From NCBI RefSeq assembly GCF_000275865.1, contig NZ_CM001555.1, positions 1 through 64,000 on the forward strand: 64,000 nt of DNA, written 5' to 3'. Below the pieces are notes generated by a model. It saw only the letters and a program-made list of their open reading frames with translations, was not told where the DNA came from and searched no databases. This stretch comes from Methanofollis liminatans DSM 4140 (GTDB lineage Archaea; Halobacteriota; Methanomicrobia; Methanomicrobiales; Methanofollaceae). Shown here one piece after another: positions 1-6,836 of this stretch. A program made the translations under genes and the position numbers. How positions within the stretch are numbered: the first letter of the stretch is position 1; every line of letters begins with the position of its first letter.

Positions 1-1
1 C

Positions 2-1822
2 GACCCGGGCGAAGAGTTCACCATCGGAGCGGCCGAGTACTGGAACGCCACGGCCGGAGTGCACACCGTCACGGCAACCGTCGATTACGCCGAAACCTTC
101 GAGGAGGCCGACGAGACGAACAACGCCTTTAACGCCTCGCTCACCGTCGACAGCGGCATCCCGACCGAGGAGTTCGACCTCCTGATCCTGACACCGGAGG
201 AGTTTGTCGATGCGCTGGAGCCGTTGAAGGAGCATAAAGACCGGACCGGCATTGCGACGGCGATCGTCACCCTCGAAGAGATCGAGCGGCAGTACACAGA
301 TGGGGACCAGCCCGAGCGGGTGAAACGCTGCATCGACGACTACCGGAAGGGAGCGGGGATCGTCTACGTCATGCTCGTCGGGGACTGCGACCGCTTCCCG
401 GTCAGGTACGTCAAGGCCTACAACACCGAATGGGGAACGAAATGGTACCCCTCTGACCTCTACTACGCCGACCTCTATGATGAAGCGTATGACTTCGACG
501 ACTGGGACAACAACGACAACGGCATCTATGGAGAAATGGACTTCGACGGCTTCGCGGAGCAGAACCTCACGAAACTGAACCTCGATGGGATCAACATGTA
601 CCCCGACGTCATGGTCGGGCGGGTGCCGTCCTCGACGGCCGACGAGGTGGCGACCTACGTGGAGAAGGTGATCGACTACGAGTTTGAGGCCCACAACGCC
701 AACTGGTTCGAGCGGGCCCTCTGGCTCGTCGACGGCGACTTCGGCGACGCCGACAAGAAGGACCGGCTCGACGGATACCTCCCGGATTTCACGATCGTCA
801 AGCCCTACGAGGATCCGGATTGGTTCTCGCATGCCGATATCAGGGACTACCGGGCCGGCGTGATCAACGACACGGTGAACGAGGGGGTCGGCTTCGTCAA
901 CTACTTCGGCCACGGCAGCCCGCTCGCATGGAGCTGGGTCTTCGACCAGCAGCAGGGGTGGACCGACGTCACGAACCTGACGAACACCGACCGGCTCCCG
1001 GTGGTCTTCGCCGTCTCATGCTATACGGGCAGGTTCTACTTCGACAACGGGATCAGTTCCTGCATTCCCGCGGACTACTACCGCTCGGCAGACGACACCG
1101 AGTGGAGCAGCACCGCGAAGGTGGCCAACCGGCCAGAACCGATGGCGATCCAGCCCTCCGGGTATGACAGGGAATCCCTCGCAGAGGAGTTTCTGGTGAA
1201 ACACCGGCAGGGTGCGGTGGCGTACGTCGGCTGCGTCGACCCCATGGAGTACGGCGGGCAAGACCTGGACAAATACTTCTTCGAGGCCTATTCGGTCGGG
1301 TGGAAGCCGCCGAAACTCGGGTATATGTGGTACTATGCGCTGAGGCAGTGGATGGACAATGTCGACCTCTGGTCGTACTACGCCTATATCCACATGCACA
1401 AGATGATGCTCTTCGGCGACCCCTCGCTCAGGGTCGGGGGGATATCCGCTTTCCAGCCCGCAGACTTCGCCGGCACCTACGCGATGAACCATGACGGCTG
1501 GAAGGGGACGCTGGTGCTGACCGTGTCAGGCGGGGACTACATCGAGCAGATGCCGAATATCGAGGGGACCTACACGGGCCAGGACGGCGCGGAGCACGAG
1601 GTCTACGGCTACGTGCGGACCGACACCTATCCCCTGCCGGCCGAATGGGGGCCGGACTACAAGATCGAGTTCTTCATCGACTTCGCCGACACCTTCGACG
1701 AGAGCGACGACCAGCGGTTCGAGGGCCTCCTCTTCACGCAGACGAGAGAGGCGATCGCCGGCACGACCTGGTGGCATGACCGGCCGTTCGGGTTCTACGC
1801 CATAAAGAACGGGTCCGAATGA
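2..1822 (+). CDS. Gingipain-like (C25 family) secreted cysteine peptidase, 5' end outside window
   Basis: The reading frame is open from base 2, so the N-terminus, including any signal peptide, lies upstream; 606 residues are visible. The first about 55 residues resemble the end of a CARDB-type adhesion domain (pattern T-V-D-Y-x-x-x-F-x-E-x-x-E-T-N-N-A). A C25-type catalytic domain follows, with the His in a G-H-G-S motif near visible residue 303 and the nucleophile in S-C-Y-T-G near residue 339, the usual C25 dyad spacing. The segment E-Q-x-L-T-K-L-N-L-D-G and the V-G-R-V-P strand also fit C25. The last about 110 residues form a separate small domain with many acidic residues. There is no C-terminal membrane anchor. 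The family cleaves extracellular proteins; the substrate is unknown. A gtg at 59 could be called as a start but sits inside the CARDB domain, so it is not the real start. Confidence 0.8.
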   Translation, partial: DPGEEFTIGAAEYWNATAGVHTVTATVDYAETFEEADETNNAFNASLTVDSGIPTEEFDLLILTPEEFVDALEPLKEHKDRTGIATAIVTLEEIERQYTDGDQPERVKRCIDDYRKGAGIVYVMLVGDCDRFPVRYVKAYNTEWGTKWYPSDLYYADLYDEAYDFDDWDNNDNGIYGEMDFDGFAEQNLTKLNLDGINMYPDVMVGRVPSSTADEVATYVEKVIDYEFEAHNANWFERALWLVDGDFGDADKKDRLDGYLPDFTIVKPYEDPDWFSHADIRDYRAGVINDTVNEGVGFVNYFGHGSPLAWSWVFDQQQGWTDVTNLTNTDRLPVVFAVSCYTGRFYFDNGISSCIPADYYRSADDTEWSSTAKVANRPEPMAIQPSGYDRESLAEEFLVKHRQGAVAYVGCVDPMEYGGQDLDKYFFEAYSVGWKPPKLGYMWYYALRQWMDNVDLWSYYAYIHMHKMMLFGDPSLRVGGISAFQPADFAGTYAMNHDGWKGTLVLTVSGGDYIEQMPNIEGTYTGQDGAEHEVYGYVRTDTYPLPAEWGPDYKIEFFIDFADTFDESDDQRFEGLLFTQTREAIAGTTWWHDRPFGFYAIKNGSE

Positions 1823-1851
1823 GTTCTGGACCAGAGAAATCTTTTTTTCCA
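1812..1851 (+). terminator. Stem-loop plus T-run at the end of the C25 peptidase gene
   Basis: A 5-bp stem (1812-1816 with 1828-1832) overlaps the stop codon and is followed by seven T at 1842-1848. T-runs are sufficient terminators in archaea, so this probably ends the peptidase transcript. Confidence 0.5.
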
Positions 1852-1880
1852 CCGGCGGCGTCCGGAGAGCACGGAGAATA

Positions 1881-1901
1881 GGTCCCGCAGGAGGCGGGAC
1901 C
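1881..1901. repeat. Perfect 8-bp GC-rich hairpin, loop AGGAG
   Basis: GGTCCCGC at 1881-1888 pairs perfectly with GCGGGACC at 1894-1901 around a 5-base loop. It lies between two convergent genes. Role unknown; it could stabilise an mRNA 3' end. Confidence 0.6.
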
Positions 1902-1952
1902 GACACGAGCAATAAGAGAGAATAGCCGGTGCGGCCTGAGTGGATCAGAACG

Positions 1953-1982
1953 CCCCCGGACCCGAAAGAGCCGTTCCGGGGG
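1953..1982. repeat. Second perfect 8-bp hairpin between convergent genes
   Basis: CCCCCGGA at 1953-1960 pairs with TCCGGGGG at 1975-1982 around a 14-base loop. It is 26 bases from the stop of the minus-strand Hsp20-like gene, so it may shape that mRNA's 3' end. No T-run is adjacent. Confidence 0.5.
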
Positions 1983-2008
1983 AGAGGAAGGGAGAGACGG
2001 GCTCGACC

Positions 2009-2476
2009 CTACCCGTACAGGTCGCCGGCCTCCATGTCCGACTTGAGTCCAAACGAGATGTCAAGGACACCGTTCCTGAACGAGGTCGCCTCCACCTCGA
2101 GGGGAACCTCAGGGAGGGCGACGGCCCGCCGGTAGCGCCGCAGCCCGTCCAGGGCGTTGATGACCAGGGTGGAGCCCTCCTGCCAGGTGCGGACGTGCTC
2201 CCTGGACATGCCGGGCAGTTCGGCGGTCACCACGATCCTGCCGTCGACCTCCATCACCTCGACCACCGGCTCGCTGATCTCCCCGGACTCCTCGCCGTCG
2301 ATGGGATGCGCCGGCGCCCAGGTCGGCGGGAGGACATGACAGTGTCCATCCCTGACGAGCAGCCGCACGCCGATGGCGACGGGTTTGTCCTCGGTGTCTT
2401 CCAGCGCCCGAAGCACCATGCTTTTCAGGTAATCGGTGAGCGCCCGGAAATCCTCGTCTGGAATTTTGTCGATCAT
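2009..2476 (-). CDS. Hsp20/alpha-crystallin-like small heat-shock protein
   Basis: 155 residues. The C-terminal about 90 residues carry the alpha-crystallin pattern: a strand with V-V-E-V, then I-V-V-T-A-E-L-P-G-M-S-R-E-H-V, a basic R-R-Y-R-R-A-V strand, L-P-E-V-P-L and a final F-R-N-G-V-L-D-I-S-F. The N-terminal about 65 residues (D-x-L-x-S-M-V-L-R-A-L-E-D-T-E) are an acidic helical extension as seen in archaeal Hsp20-like proteins. Such proteins bind unfolding proteins as oligomeric holdases in the cytoplasm. The ATG at 2476 was chosen because it follows a GGGGT element; an in-frame extension to 2536 adds 20 residues rich in Cys and basic residues that do not look like family sequence. The canonical C-terminal I-x-I/V tail is not visible, so oligomerisation may be atypical. 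Confidence 0.75.
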   Translation of the reverse strand: MIDKIPDEDFRALTDYLKSMVLRALEDTEDKPVAIGVRLLVRDGHCHVLPPTWAPAHPIDGEESGEISEPVVEVMEVDGRIVVTAELPGMSREHVRTWQEGSTLVINALDGLRRYRRAVALPEVPLEVEATSFRNGVLDISFGLKSDMEAGDLYG

Positions 2477-2702
2477 GTGCTTACCCCGTCCAGGGTGCGT
2501 GTATTCACAACGTCCCCAGGTACAGGTTTTCGGCATCCCGGTAAAACCATTGTGGTGGAGGCACTCCGGGCCGGGAAAAGAGAACCGGCCGGAGGGCAGC
2601 GATGGTTGGACGGAGATTTAAGACATCCCTGATAGACATCGAATTATAATACGGTCGCAATTTTATTACGAAACCCCGGATATCCAGAATTCCCCGATCG
2701 GA

Positions 2703-3182
2703 TCATTTATGGTAGGGCTCCCCGCGCATGATCCGAAAGGCGCGATAGACCTGCTCGAGCAGGATCAGCCGCACCATCGTATGCAGGAACGTCAACCTGG
2801 AGAGGGAAAGGCGTACGTCGGCCCGCGAGAGCACCGCCGGCGAGAGCCCGAGCGGGCCGCCGATGACGAATACGATCTCTCCTTTTCCAGCGATCTCCCA
2901 CCCCTTCATCCTGGAGGCGAGGTCCTCGCTCGACCACATCTCGCCGGCGGCGTCAAGGGCAACGAGGAGGGCGCCGTCTGGAACGGCGGCAAGAATATGG
3001 TCGCCCTCGGTCACCTTCACCTGCCCTTCTTCGGCCGCCGAGGCACGGTTCGGCACCCGTTCGTCCCGCACCTCGACGATCCTCAGGTCCGCGTACGGAC
3101 GGAGGCGCTTTTCGTATTCGGCAATTCCCTCGTTGATATACCGATCCTTCACCTTTCCCACGGCAATGACACTGACCTGCAT
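2703..3182 (-). CDS. rlmH: 23S rRNA (pseudouridine1915-N3)-methyltransferase RlmH
   Basis: 159 residues, the usual family length. It has the SPOUT-fold signatures of RlmH: the N-terminal V-G-K-V-K strand, L-V-A-L-D-A-A-G in the middle, the SAM-binding knot F-V-I-G-G-P-L-G-L near residues 105-113, and the C-terminal L-E-Q-V-Y-R-A-F-R-I-M-R-G-E-P-Y-H-K that is nearly invariant. RlmH methylates pseudouridine in helix 69 of 23S rRNA using SAM, as a homodimer, in the cytoplasm. The gene is apparently monocistronic, with flanking intergenic gaps of 226 and 119 bases. The Phe/Ala normally following G-G-P/A is Leu here, a tolerated change. Confidence 0.93.
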   Translation of the reverse strand: MQVSVIAVGKVKDRYINEGIAEYEKRLRPYADLRIVEVRDERVPNRASAAEEGQVKVTEGDHILAAVPDGALLVALDAAGEMWSSEDLASRMKGWEIAGKGEIVFVIGGPLGLSPAVLSRADVRLSLSRLTFLHTMVRLILLEQVYRAFRIMRGEPYHK

Positions 3183-3301
3183 CCAGCCACCTCAAGGAGG
3201 ATGGGACTCCCCATCACCTGTATAGATCATCTGTCCTGAAATAGAGATGGGCCGCCGGTCTGAAGAGGAACGATTCAATCCCGGCCGGAAAGCCAGAAGA
3301 T

Positions 3302-4114
3302 CTAGATCCTGCCCTTCGTGCACCAGATCCAGCCGTCTTCCTCCGACCTGAAGAAATGGTTCTCGCCGCAGCGTGCCCGTTCCATCGCCGCCATTGAGTA
3401 GTGGGCGTCCACCCGCCCGCCCGCATCCCTGATCACCGAGGCCATCCGCCCTGGCGTGTAGACCGAGAAGGGCGCAAGCCCACAGGCCTCCCTGATAGAG
3501 CCGAAGACGCTGCGGGGGATCGAGCGGCGGCGTGGGGCGACCATCTGGCAGGGGGCGAGATACTCTACGACGACGACGTTTTTGCCGTTCCCCGAACAGA
3601 ACGAACTGATCATCCCGCCCAGCTCCTCCCGCCCGATATAATAACTCACCCCTTCCACGACCAGGATCACCGGCTCTCTCCCGCCATAGCGGGCCAGGGA
3701 AGGCGCCGTGATATCAGCCCGGACGCAGGCGATCCGCCCGGCAAGATCAGGGGCGACCTGCTCGTAGAGGGCGTGCTTCTCCTCCATACCCGAGATATCG
3801 ATCTCCACCACATCGGTGACGCAGTCAGGATACTCTTCGAGGACCTCCAGGGCAAGAGGGCTCATCCCTGCCGCAGGGATCACGACCCGGCAGGGCTCGG
3901 GCGACCGGGCCAGTTCCCGGCCAACAAGACGGGAGATCTGATGTTTCCGGTTGAGGATCACCTCGCCGTACCAGGGGCATACCTCGTCGCACCGTCTGAT
4001 CAGGTCCTCGCCTTTCGAGAGATTGAGGGCATCAAAAAAATCCCTCGTTCTGCCGCCGTCGTACAACGGGGACGCCCACGCCATCACCAGTGCCGCTGTG
4101 GCGTCGAGTTCCAT
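3302..4114 (-). CDS. Class I SAM-dependent methyltransferase-like protein (leucine carboxyl methyltransferase type)
   Basis: 270 residues. A Rossmann start is visible as R-V-V-I-P-A-A-G-M-S-P-L-A (residues about 75-87), followed by V-V-E-I-D-I-S-G-M at the acidic strand-2 end, V-R-A-D-I-T at strand 3 and V-I-L-V-V-E-G-V-S-Y-Y-I at strand 4. The V-V-E-G-V-x-Y-Y motif is typical of the LCMT/PPM1-like family that O-methylates carboxyl groups, but the substrate here cannot be predicted. The typical glycine triad of motif I is degraded (A-A-G-M instead of G-x-G-x-G), though still compatible with SAM binding. It lies 2 bases downstream of the cytosine deaminase gene on the same strand, so the two are probably cotranscribed. 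Confidence 0.6.
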   Translation of the reverse strand: MELDATAALVMAWASPLYDGGRTRDFFDALNLSKGEDLIRRCDEVCPWYGEVILNRKHQISRLVGRELARSPEPCRVVIPAAGMSPLALEVLEEYPDCVTDVVEIDISGMEEKHALYEQVAPDLAGRIACVRADITAPSLARYGGREPVILVVEGVSYYIGREELGGMISSFCSGNGKNVVVVEYLAPCQMVAPRRRSIPRSVFGSIREACGLAPFSVYTPGRMASVIRDAGGRVDAHYSMAAMERARCGENHFFRSEEDGWIWCTKGRI

Positions 4115-4116
4115 CC

Positions 4117-4551
4117 TCAGAGGTCTCCGATATCCTCGTTCCAGAGGTCCCCGTGCCCGGCGATAAACGCGGCCATCATCTCATAGCATTCAGGCAGGTC
4201 GAGATCGATCACCTCGACGCCGTGGTCCAGAAGAAATGCACGGGCACCGGCAAAGTTCCTCGACTCGCCGGCCACCACCCGCGGGATCCCGAACTGCACC
4301 ACCGCCCCGGCACAGAGGTAACAGGGCATCAGGGTGGAGTAGAGCACGGTATCGGCATACCGCCCGACCCGCCCGGCATTCCTGAGGCAGTCGATCTCGG
4401 CGTGGAGCACCGGGTCGTCCTGCTGCACACGCCGGTTATGCCCCCTTCCGATCACCCGCCCGCCCCTGACGAGCACCGCCCCGATCGGGATCCCACCTTC
4501 TGCAAGCCCGGTCGCCGCTTCAGAGAGCGCTTCCTCCATGAACCTATCCAT
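4117..4551 (-). CDS. Cytosine deaminase (yeast FCY1-like zinc deaminase)
   Basis: 144 residues. It has the zinc-dependent deaminase signature: H-A-E-I-D-C-L-R-N-A-G-R supplies the His and catalytic Glu, and P-C-Y-L-C-A-G-A-V supplies the two Cys ligands. Beyond this, the spacing, the segment I-P-R-V-V-A-G-E-S-R-N-F and the C-terminal W-N-E-D-I-G-D match yeast cytosine deaminase (which ends W-F-E-D-I-G-E) better than the TadA or guanine deaminase branches. The expected reaction is cytosine to uracil in pyrimidine salvage. The ATG at 4551 was chosen because GGAAGGG lies about 7 bases upstream and the protein then has the size of FCY1; an upstream extension to 4731 is proline/arginine rich and unlikely. 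A nucleoside or other cyclic-amidine substrate is the main alternative. Confidence 0.8.
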   Translation of the reverse strand: MDRFMEEALSEAATGLAEGGIPIGAVLVRGGRVIGRGHNRRVQQDDPVLHAEIDCLRNAGRVGRYADTVLYSTLMPCYLCAGAVVQFGIPRVVAGESRNFAGARAFLLDHGVEVIDLDLPECYEMMAAFIAGHGDLWNEDIGDL

Positions 4552-4736
4552 ACGCATCCCTTCCAGAAGACCACTCGCAGGTGATCCGGCAGAGGACGAA
4601 AGCCCGCACGCCCGTCCGGGACGGGGTGCACAACCGGGGCTTATCCTCGGCCCTCCGCGGATAAAAGGCGAGATTCCCAGAACGATATATCCTCGCCCGA
4701 ATACCAATTCACCTATCCTGCCTGATCGCACAAGAA

Positions 4737-4742
4737 TTTATA
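4737..4742 (+). promoter_or_regulatory. TATA box of the PEGA gene
   Basis: TTTATA lies in an A/T-rich patch in the divergent gap. Transcription about 25 bases downstream would begin at about 4764-4768, which coincides with the ATG of a short ORF at 4766. Confidence 0.45.
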
Positions 4743-4765
4743 CTCTTGGAATTGTCTTCGCGCAC

Positions 4766-4810
4766 ATGAATAGAAAACTCTCTAACCTCCAGGATCAGAT
4801 CGCATACTGA
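4766..4810 (+). CDS. Possible leaderless 14-codon upstream ORF
   Basis: ATG at 4766, stop TGA at 4808-4810, product M-N-R-K-L-S-N-L-Q-D-Q-I-A-Y. It starts where transcription from the TATA box at 4737 should begin and ends 8 bases before the ATG of the PEGA gene. It could be a leader peptide that couples translation, or chance. Confidence 0.3.
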   Translation: MNRKLSNLQDQIAY

Positions 4811-4818
4811 GTGATATC

Positions 4819-5712
4819 ATGCGGATGAATTATGCCATGATTCTCGGTATCATGCTCGTTGCGGGCATGATTCCCTTTGCAAGCGCCCAGATCGGGGGCG
4901 ATATCGGCTATTACGCCGTGCACTGCAACGTCGACGGGGCGAAGGTCTACTTCGACAACGACCTGAAAGGCGAGATCAAGGACGGCCGCCTCCTCGTGGA
5001 GGTCTATGTGACCGGCACGCCGTACACCACGATCAGCGTCGAGGCCGACGGATACGAGACTTACACCACCAGGATCGTCGAGTACCCGGCGAAGGGCGAG
5101 ACCATCGACATCACGGCCACCCTCCAGCAGGCGCCGATCGGCGGCGACATGGGGGCGTACCTCGTGAAGTGCAATGTCCAGGGTGCACAGGTCTACTTCG
5201 ACAACGACTACAAGGGCGCGATCCAGAACGGCGAACTCCTGGTGAGCGTCTACACCACCGGAACCCCGTATAAGACGATCAGCGTCCAGGCCGAGGGATA
5301 CGAGACCTACACGGCAGCGATCACCCAGTACCCGGCAAAGAGCGAGACCGTCACCATCGACGTCGCCCTCCAGCAGTCCCCGATCGGCGGCGACATGGGG
5401 GCGTACCTGGTGACGTGCAACGTCCAGGGTGCGCAGGTCTACTTCGACAACGACTACAAGGGCGCGATCCAGAACGGCGAACTCCTCGTGAGCGTCTACG
5501 TGACCGGCACCCCGTACCAGACGATCCGCGTCCAGGCCGATGGCTACCAGACCTACTCTGCGTCGATCACCCAGTACCCGGCACAGGGCGAAACCGTCAC
5601 CATCGCCGCCACCCTCACCCCGGTGACACAGAAGGCCCCGCTCTCGCCGCTCTGTGCCCTCGGTGCGCTCGGCGTTCTTGGTGCGCTTCTGGTGCTGCGC
5701 AGGAAAAACTAA
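4819..5712 (+). CDS. Cell-surface protein with three tandem PEGA domains
   Basis: 297 residues. A signal peptide (residues 1-23, cleavage after A-S-A) is followed by three back-to-back PEGA-type units of 82 residues each (residues 25-270), every one starting I-G-G-D-x-G-x-Y and containing G-A-x-V-Y-F-D-N-D, G-T-P-Y-x-T-I-x-V and G-Y-x-T-Y. A C-terminal P-L-S-P-L plus hydrophobic segment and R-R-K-N tail resembles archaeosortase-type sorting signals, so the protein is probably exported and anchored in the surface layer. PEGA domains are beta-sandwich modules common in surface proteins of methanogens; no enzymatic role is expected. A GTGAT element precedes the ATG at 4819 (an in-frame ATG at 4825 is the alternative). 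Its stop overlaps the stop of the convergent gene by 4 bases. Confidence 0.85.
   Translation: MRMNYAMILGIMLVAGMIPFASAQIGGDIGYYAVHCNVDGAKVYFDNDLKGEIKDGRLLVEVYVTGTPYTTISVEADGYETYTTRIVEYPAKGETIDITATLQQAPIGGDMGAYLVKCNVQGAQVYFDNDYKGAIQNGELLVSVYTTGTPYKTISVQAEGYETYTAAITQYPAKSETVTIDVALQQSPIGGDMGAYLVTCNVQGAQVYFDNDYKGAIQNGELLVSVYVTGTPYQTIRVQADGYQTYSASITQYPAQGETVTIAATLTPVTQKAPLSPLCALGALGVLGALLVLRRKN
4891..5628 (+). repeat. Three tandem 246-bp PEGA-coding repeats
   Basis: Units at 4891-5136, 5137-5382 and 5383-5628. Units 2 and 3 are nearly identical over long stretches (for example the identical run coding G-A-Q-V-Y-F-D-N-D-Y-K-G-A-I-Q-N-G-E-L-L), while unit 1 is more diverged, which suggests a later duplication of unit 2/3. 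Confidence 0.85.
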
Positions 5713-6221
5713 CTCTTTTTTTCAAAGATCCGTCCGAGCAGCGGGCGCCCAAGCCGCTCGATCTCGGCGTCGAAATAATCGATCCACTCGGCGACGAGGG
5801 CCGTCTGTTTCTGTTCCCGCATGAGCGCCCCCTCGAGGGCGGCGATCCGGTCGAGAAGGGCGCGTTCCCGCGCCTCCATCTCCCTGCGGAGGGCCTCGAT
5901 CTGCTGTTCCTGTCTAGCGACGACGTCCTTGAGGTCGCGAGCATCGAGGTAGGCCTGCGTCACCGGCGACGGGGCGGTCTCCGCTTCCACCGCCGGGGCT
6001 GCCGCCCTGACCGTCTCCTCAGGCCGCCTGCCCTCACGGGCCGCCTCGGCACATTTTCTGGCGGTCTCGACGGCTTTCGGGGCGTACAGCCTGACCGGCC
6101 CGATGCTCCAGTACGGGAAGAGGTCAGGATATGCGGCGATATATTCCCTGACCTCGTCTTCCTTGAGGCCGGCGAGATCGGCGATCTCTGAGGGTTTGAG
6201 ATGGTCCTTTCCTGTAGTCAT
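5709..6221 (-). CDS. HTH (MerR-like) plus coiled-coil protein, third gene of the ATPase/TOPRIM operon
   Basis: 170 residues, not assignable to a named family with certainty. Residues about 8-55 (K-P-S-E-I-A-D-L-A-G-L-K-E-D-E-V-R-E-Y) read as a helix-turn-helix of MerR/excisionase type, followed by L-F-P-Y-W and a Tyr-containing wing-like segment (V-R-L-Y-A-P-K-A-V). A linker rich in Ala/Pro/Glu follows, then a coiled coil (about 95-140, repeated E-Q-Q-I-E-A-L-R-R-E-M-E pattern) and a basic C-terminus. It is 13 bases downstream of the TOPRIM-like gene and on the same strand, so it is the last gene of a three-gene operon. It could be the operon's regulator or a DNA-binding partner of the ATPase; both are inference. 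Confidence 0.6.
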   Translation of the reverse strand: MTTGKDHLKPSEIADLAGLKEDEVREYIAAYPDLFPYWSIGPVRLYAPKAVETARKCAEAAREGRRPEETVRAAAPAVEAETAPSPVTQAYLDARDLKDVVARQEQQIEALRREMEARERALLDRIAALEGALMREQKQTALVAEWIDYFDAEIERLGRPLLGRIFEKKS

Positions 6222-6234
6222 GGCATCCAGCAGA

Positions 6235-6825
6235 TCAACCTATGCCCCGGCCACTGGAAAAATCTGGTGATTTCTCTCCTCCGGCCGTCAACCGTTCGCC
6301 GTCCACGAACCAGTCCATGAAAAAACGAAACGAACGGTTCTTTTTCCGCGCCAGGGCGACGTCATACTCTTCCAGGATCGCCTGCATGAACTCGATCCTG
6401 GAAATCCCCCGCGGGATGAGGGATCTGAACACCTCCTTCGTGATCCGGTCGGTCCGCCAGGACGGGACGCAGACACCGAGACGGGCGGCTGCACCCTCTG
6501 ACACCCCGGCGAGGTACCACCCCTCGATCTCCGGGACGACGATGACGACCATCTCCGGGTCAATCGCATGCCCGAAACGGTCCAGGGTCTCCTGCACCCT
6601 GAGGCGTGCATAGGGCGTCCGGTCGAGATCCCGCACGAAGATATAAGCGTGGCCGCCTTTTTTGACCGCATGAAGCAGGTTGATCGTCAGCTGCCGCTTC
6701 TCGCAGGCATATTTCCAGACACGCATCTCGTAGCCGTTTTCGGCAAGGAGGGGACGCACGATCCTGGAGAAGAAGCGCTCGTCGTCAGGGCCCTCGAGGA
6801 GGACGTACAGGGGGGAGGGGGTCAT
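6235..6825 (-). CDS. TOPRIM-like (DUF4276/DUF4435-type) nuclease-fold protein
   Basis: 196 residues. The start L-Y-V-L-L-E-G-P-D-D-E-R-F-F gives the conserved Glu of a TOPRIM fold, and Y-I-F-V-R-D-L-D-R-T about 60 residues later gives the D-x-D metal-binding pair; V-P-E-I-E-G-W-Y-L-A-G is the segment typical of DUF4276-like proteins. In OLD nucleases and PARIS (AriB) such a domain is fused to or encoded beside an ABC/AAA ATPase. Here the ATPase gene ends only 11 bases upstream. The role is therefore probably a nuclease or effector controlled by the ATPase. A C-terminal Arg/Lys/Phe-rich stretch (K-K-N-R-S-F-R-F-F) may bind nucleic acid. Family assignment is from motifs only. Confidence 0.65.
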   Translation of the reverse strand: MTPSPLYVLLEGPDDERFFSRIVRPLLAENGYEMRVWKYACEKRQLTINLLHAVKKGGHAYIFVRDLDRTPYARLRVQETLDRFGHAIDPEMVVIVVPEIEGWYLAGVSEGAAARLGVCVPSWRTDRITKEVFRSLIPRGISRIEFMQAILEEYDVALARKKNRSFRFFMDWFVDGERLTAGGEKSPDFSSGRGIG

Positions 6826-6836
6826 CTCTCTCAGCC

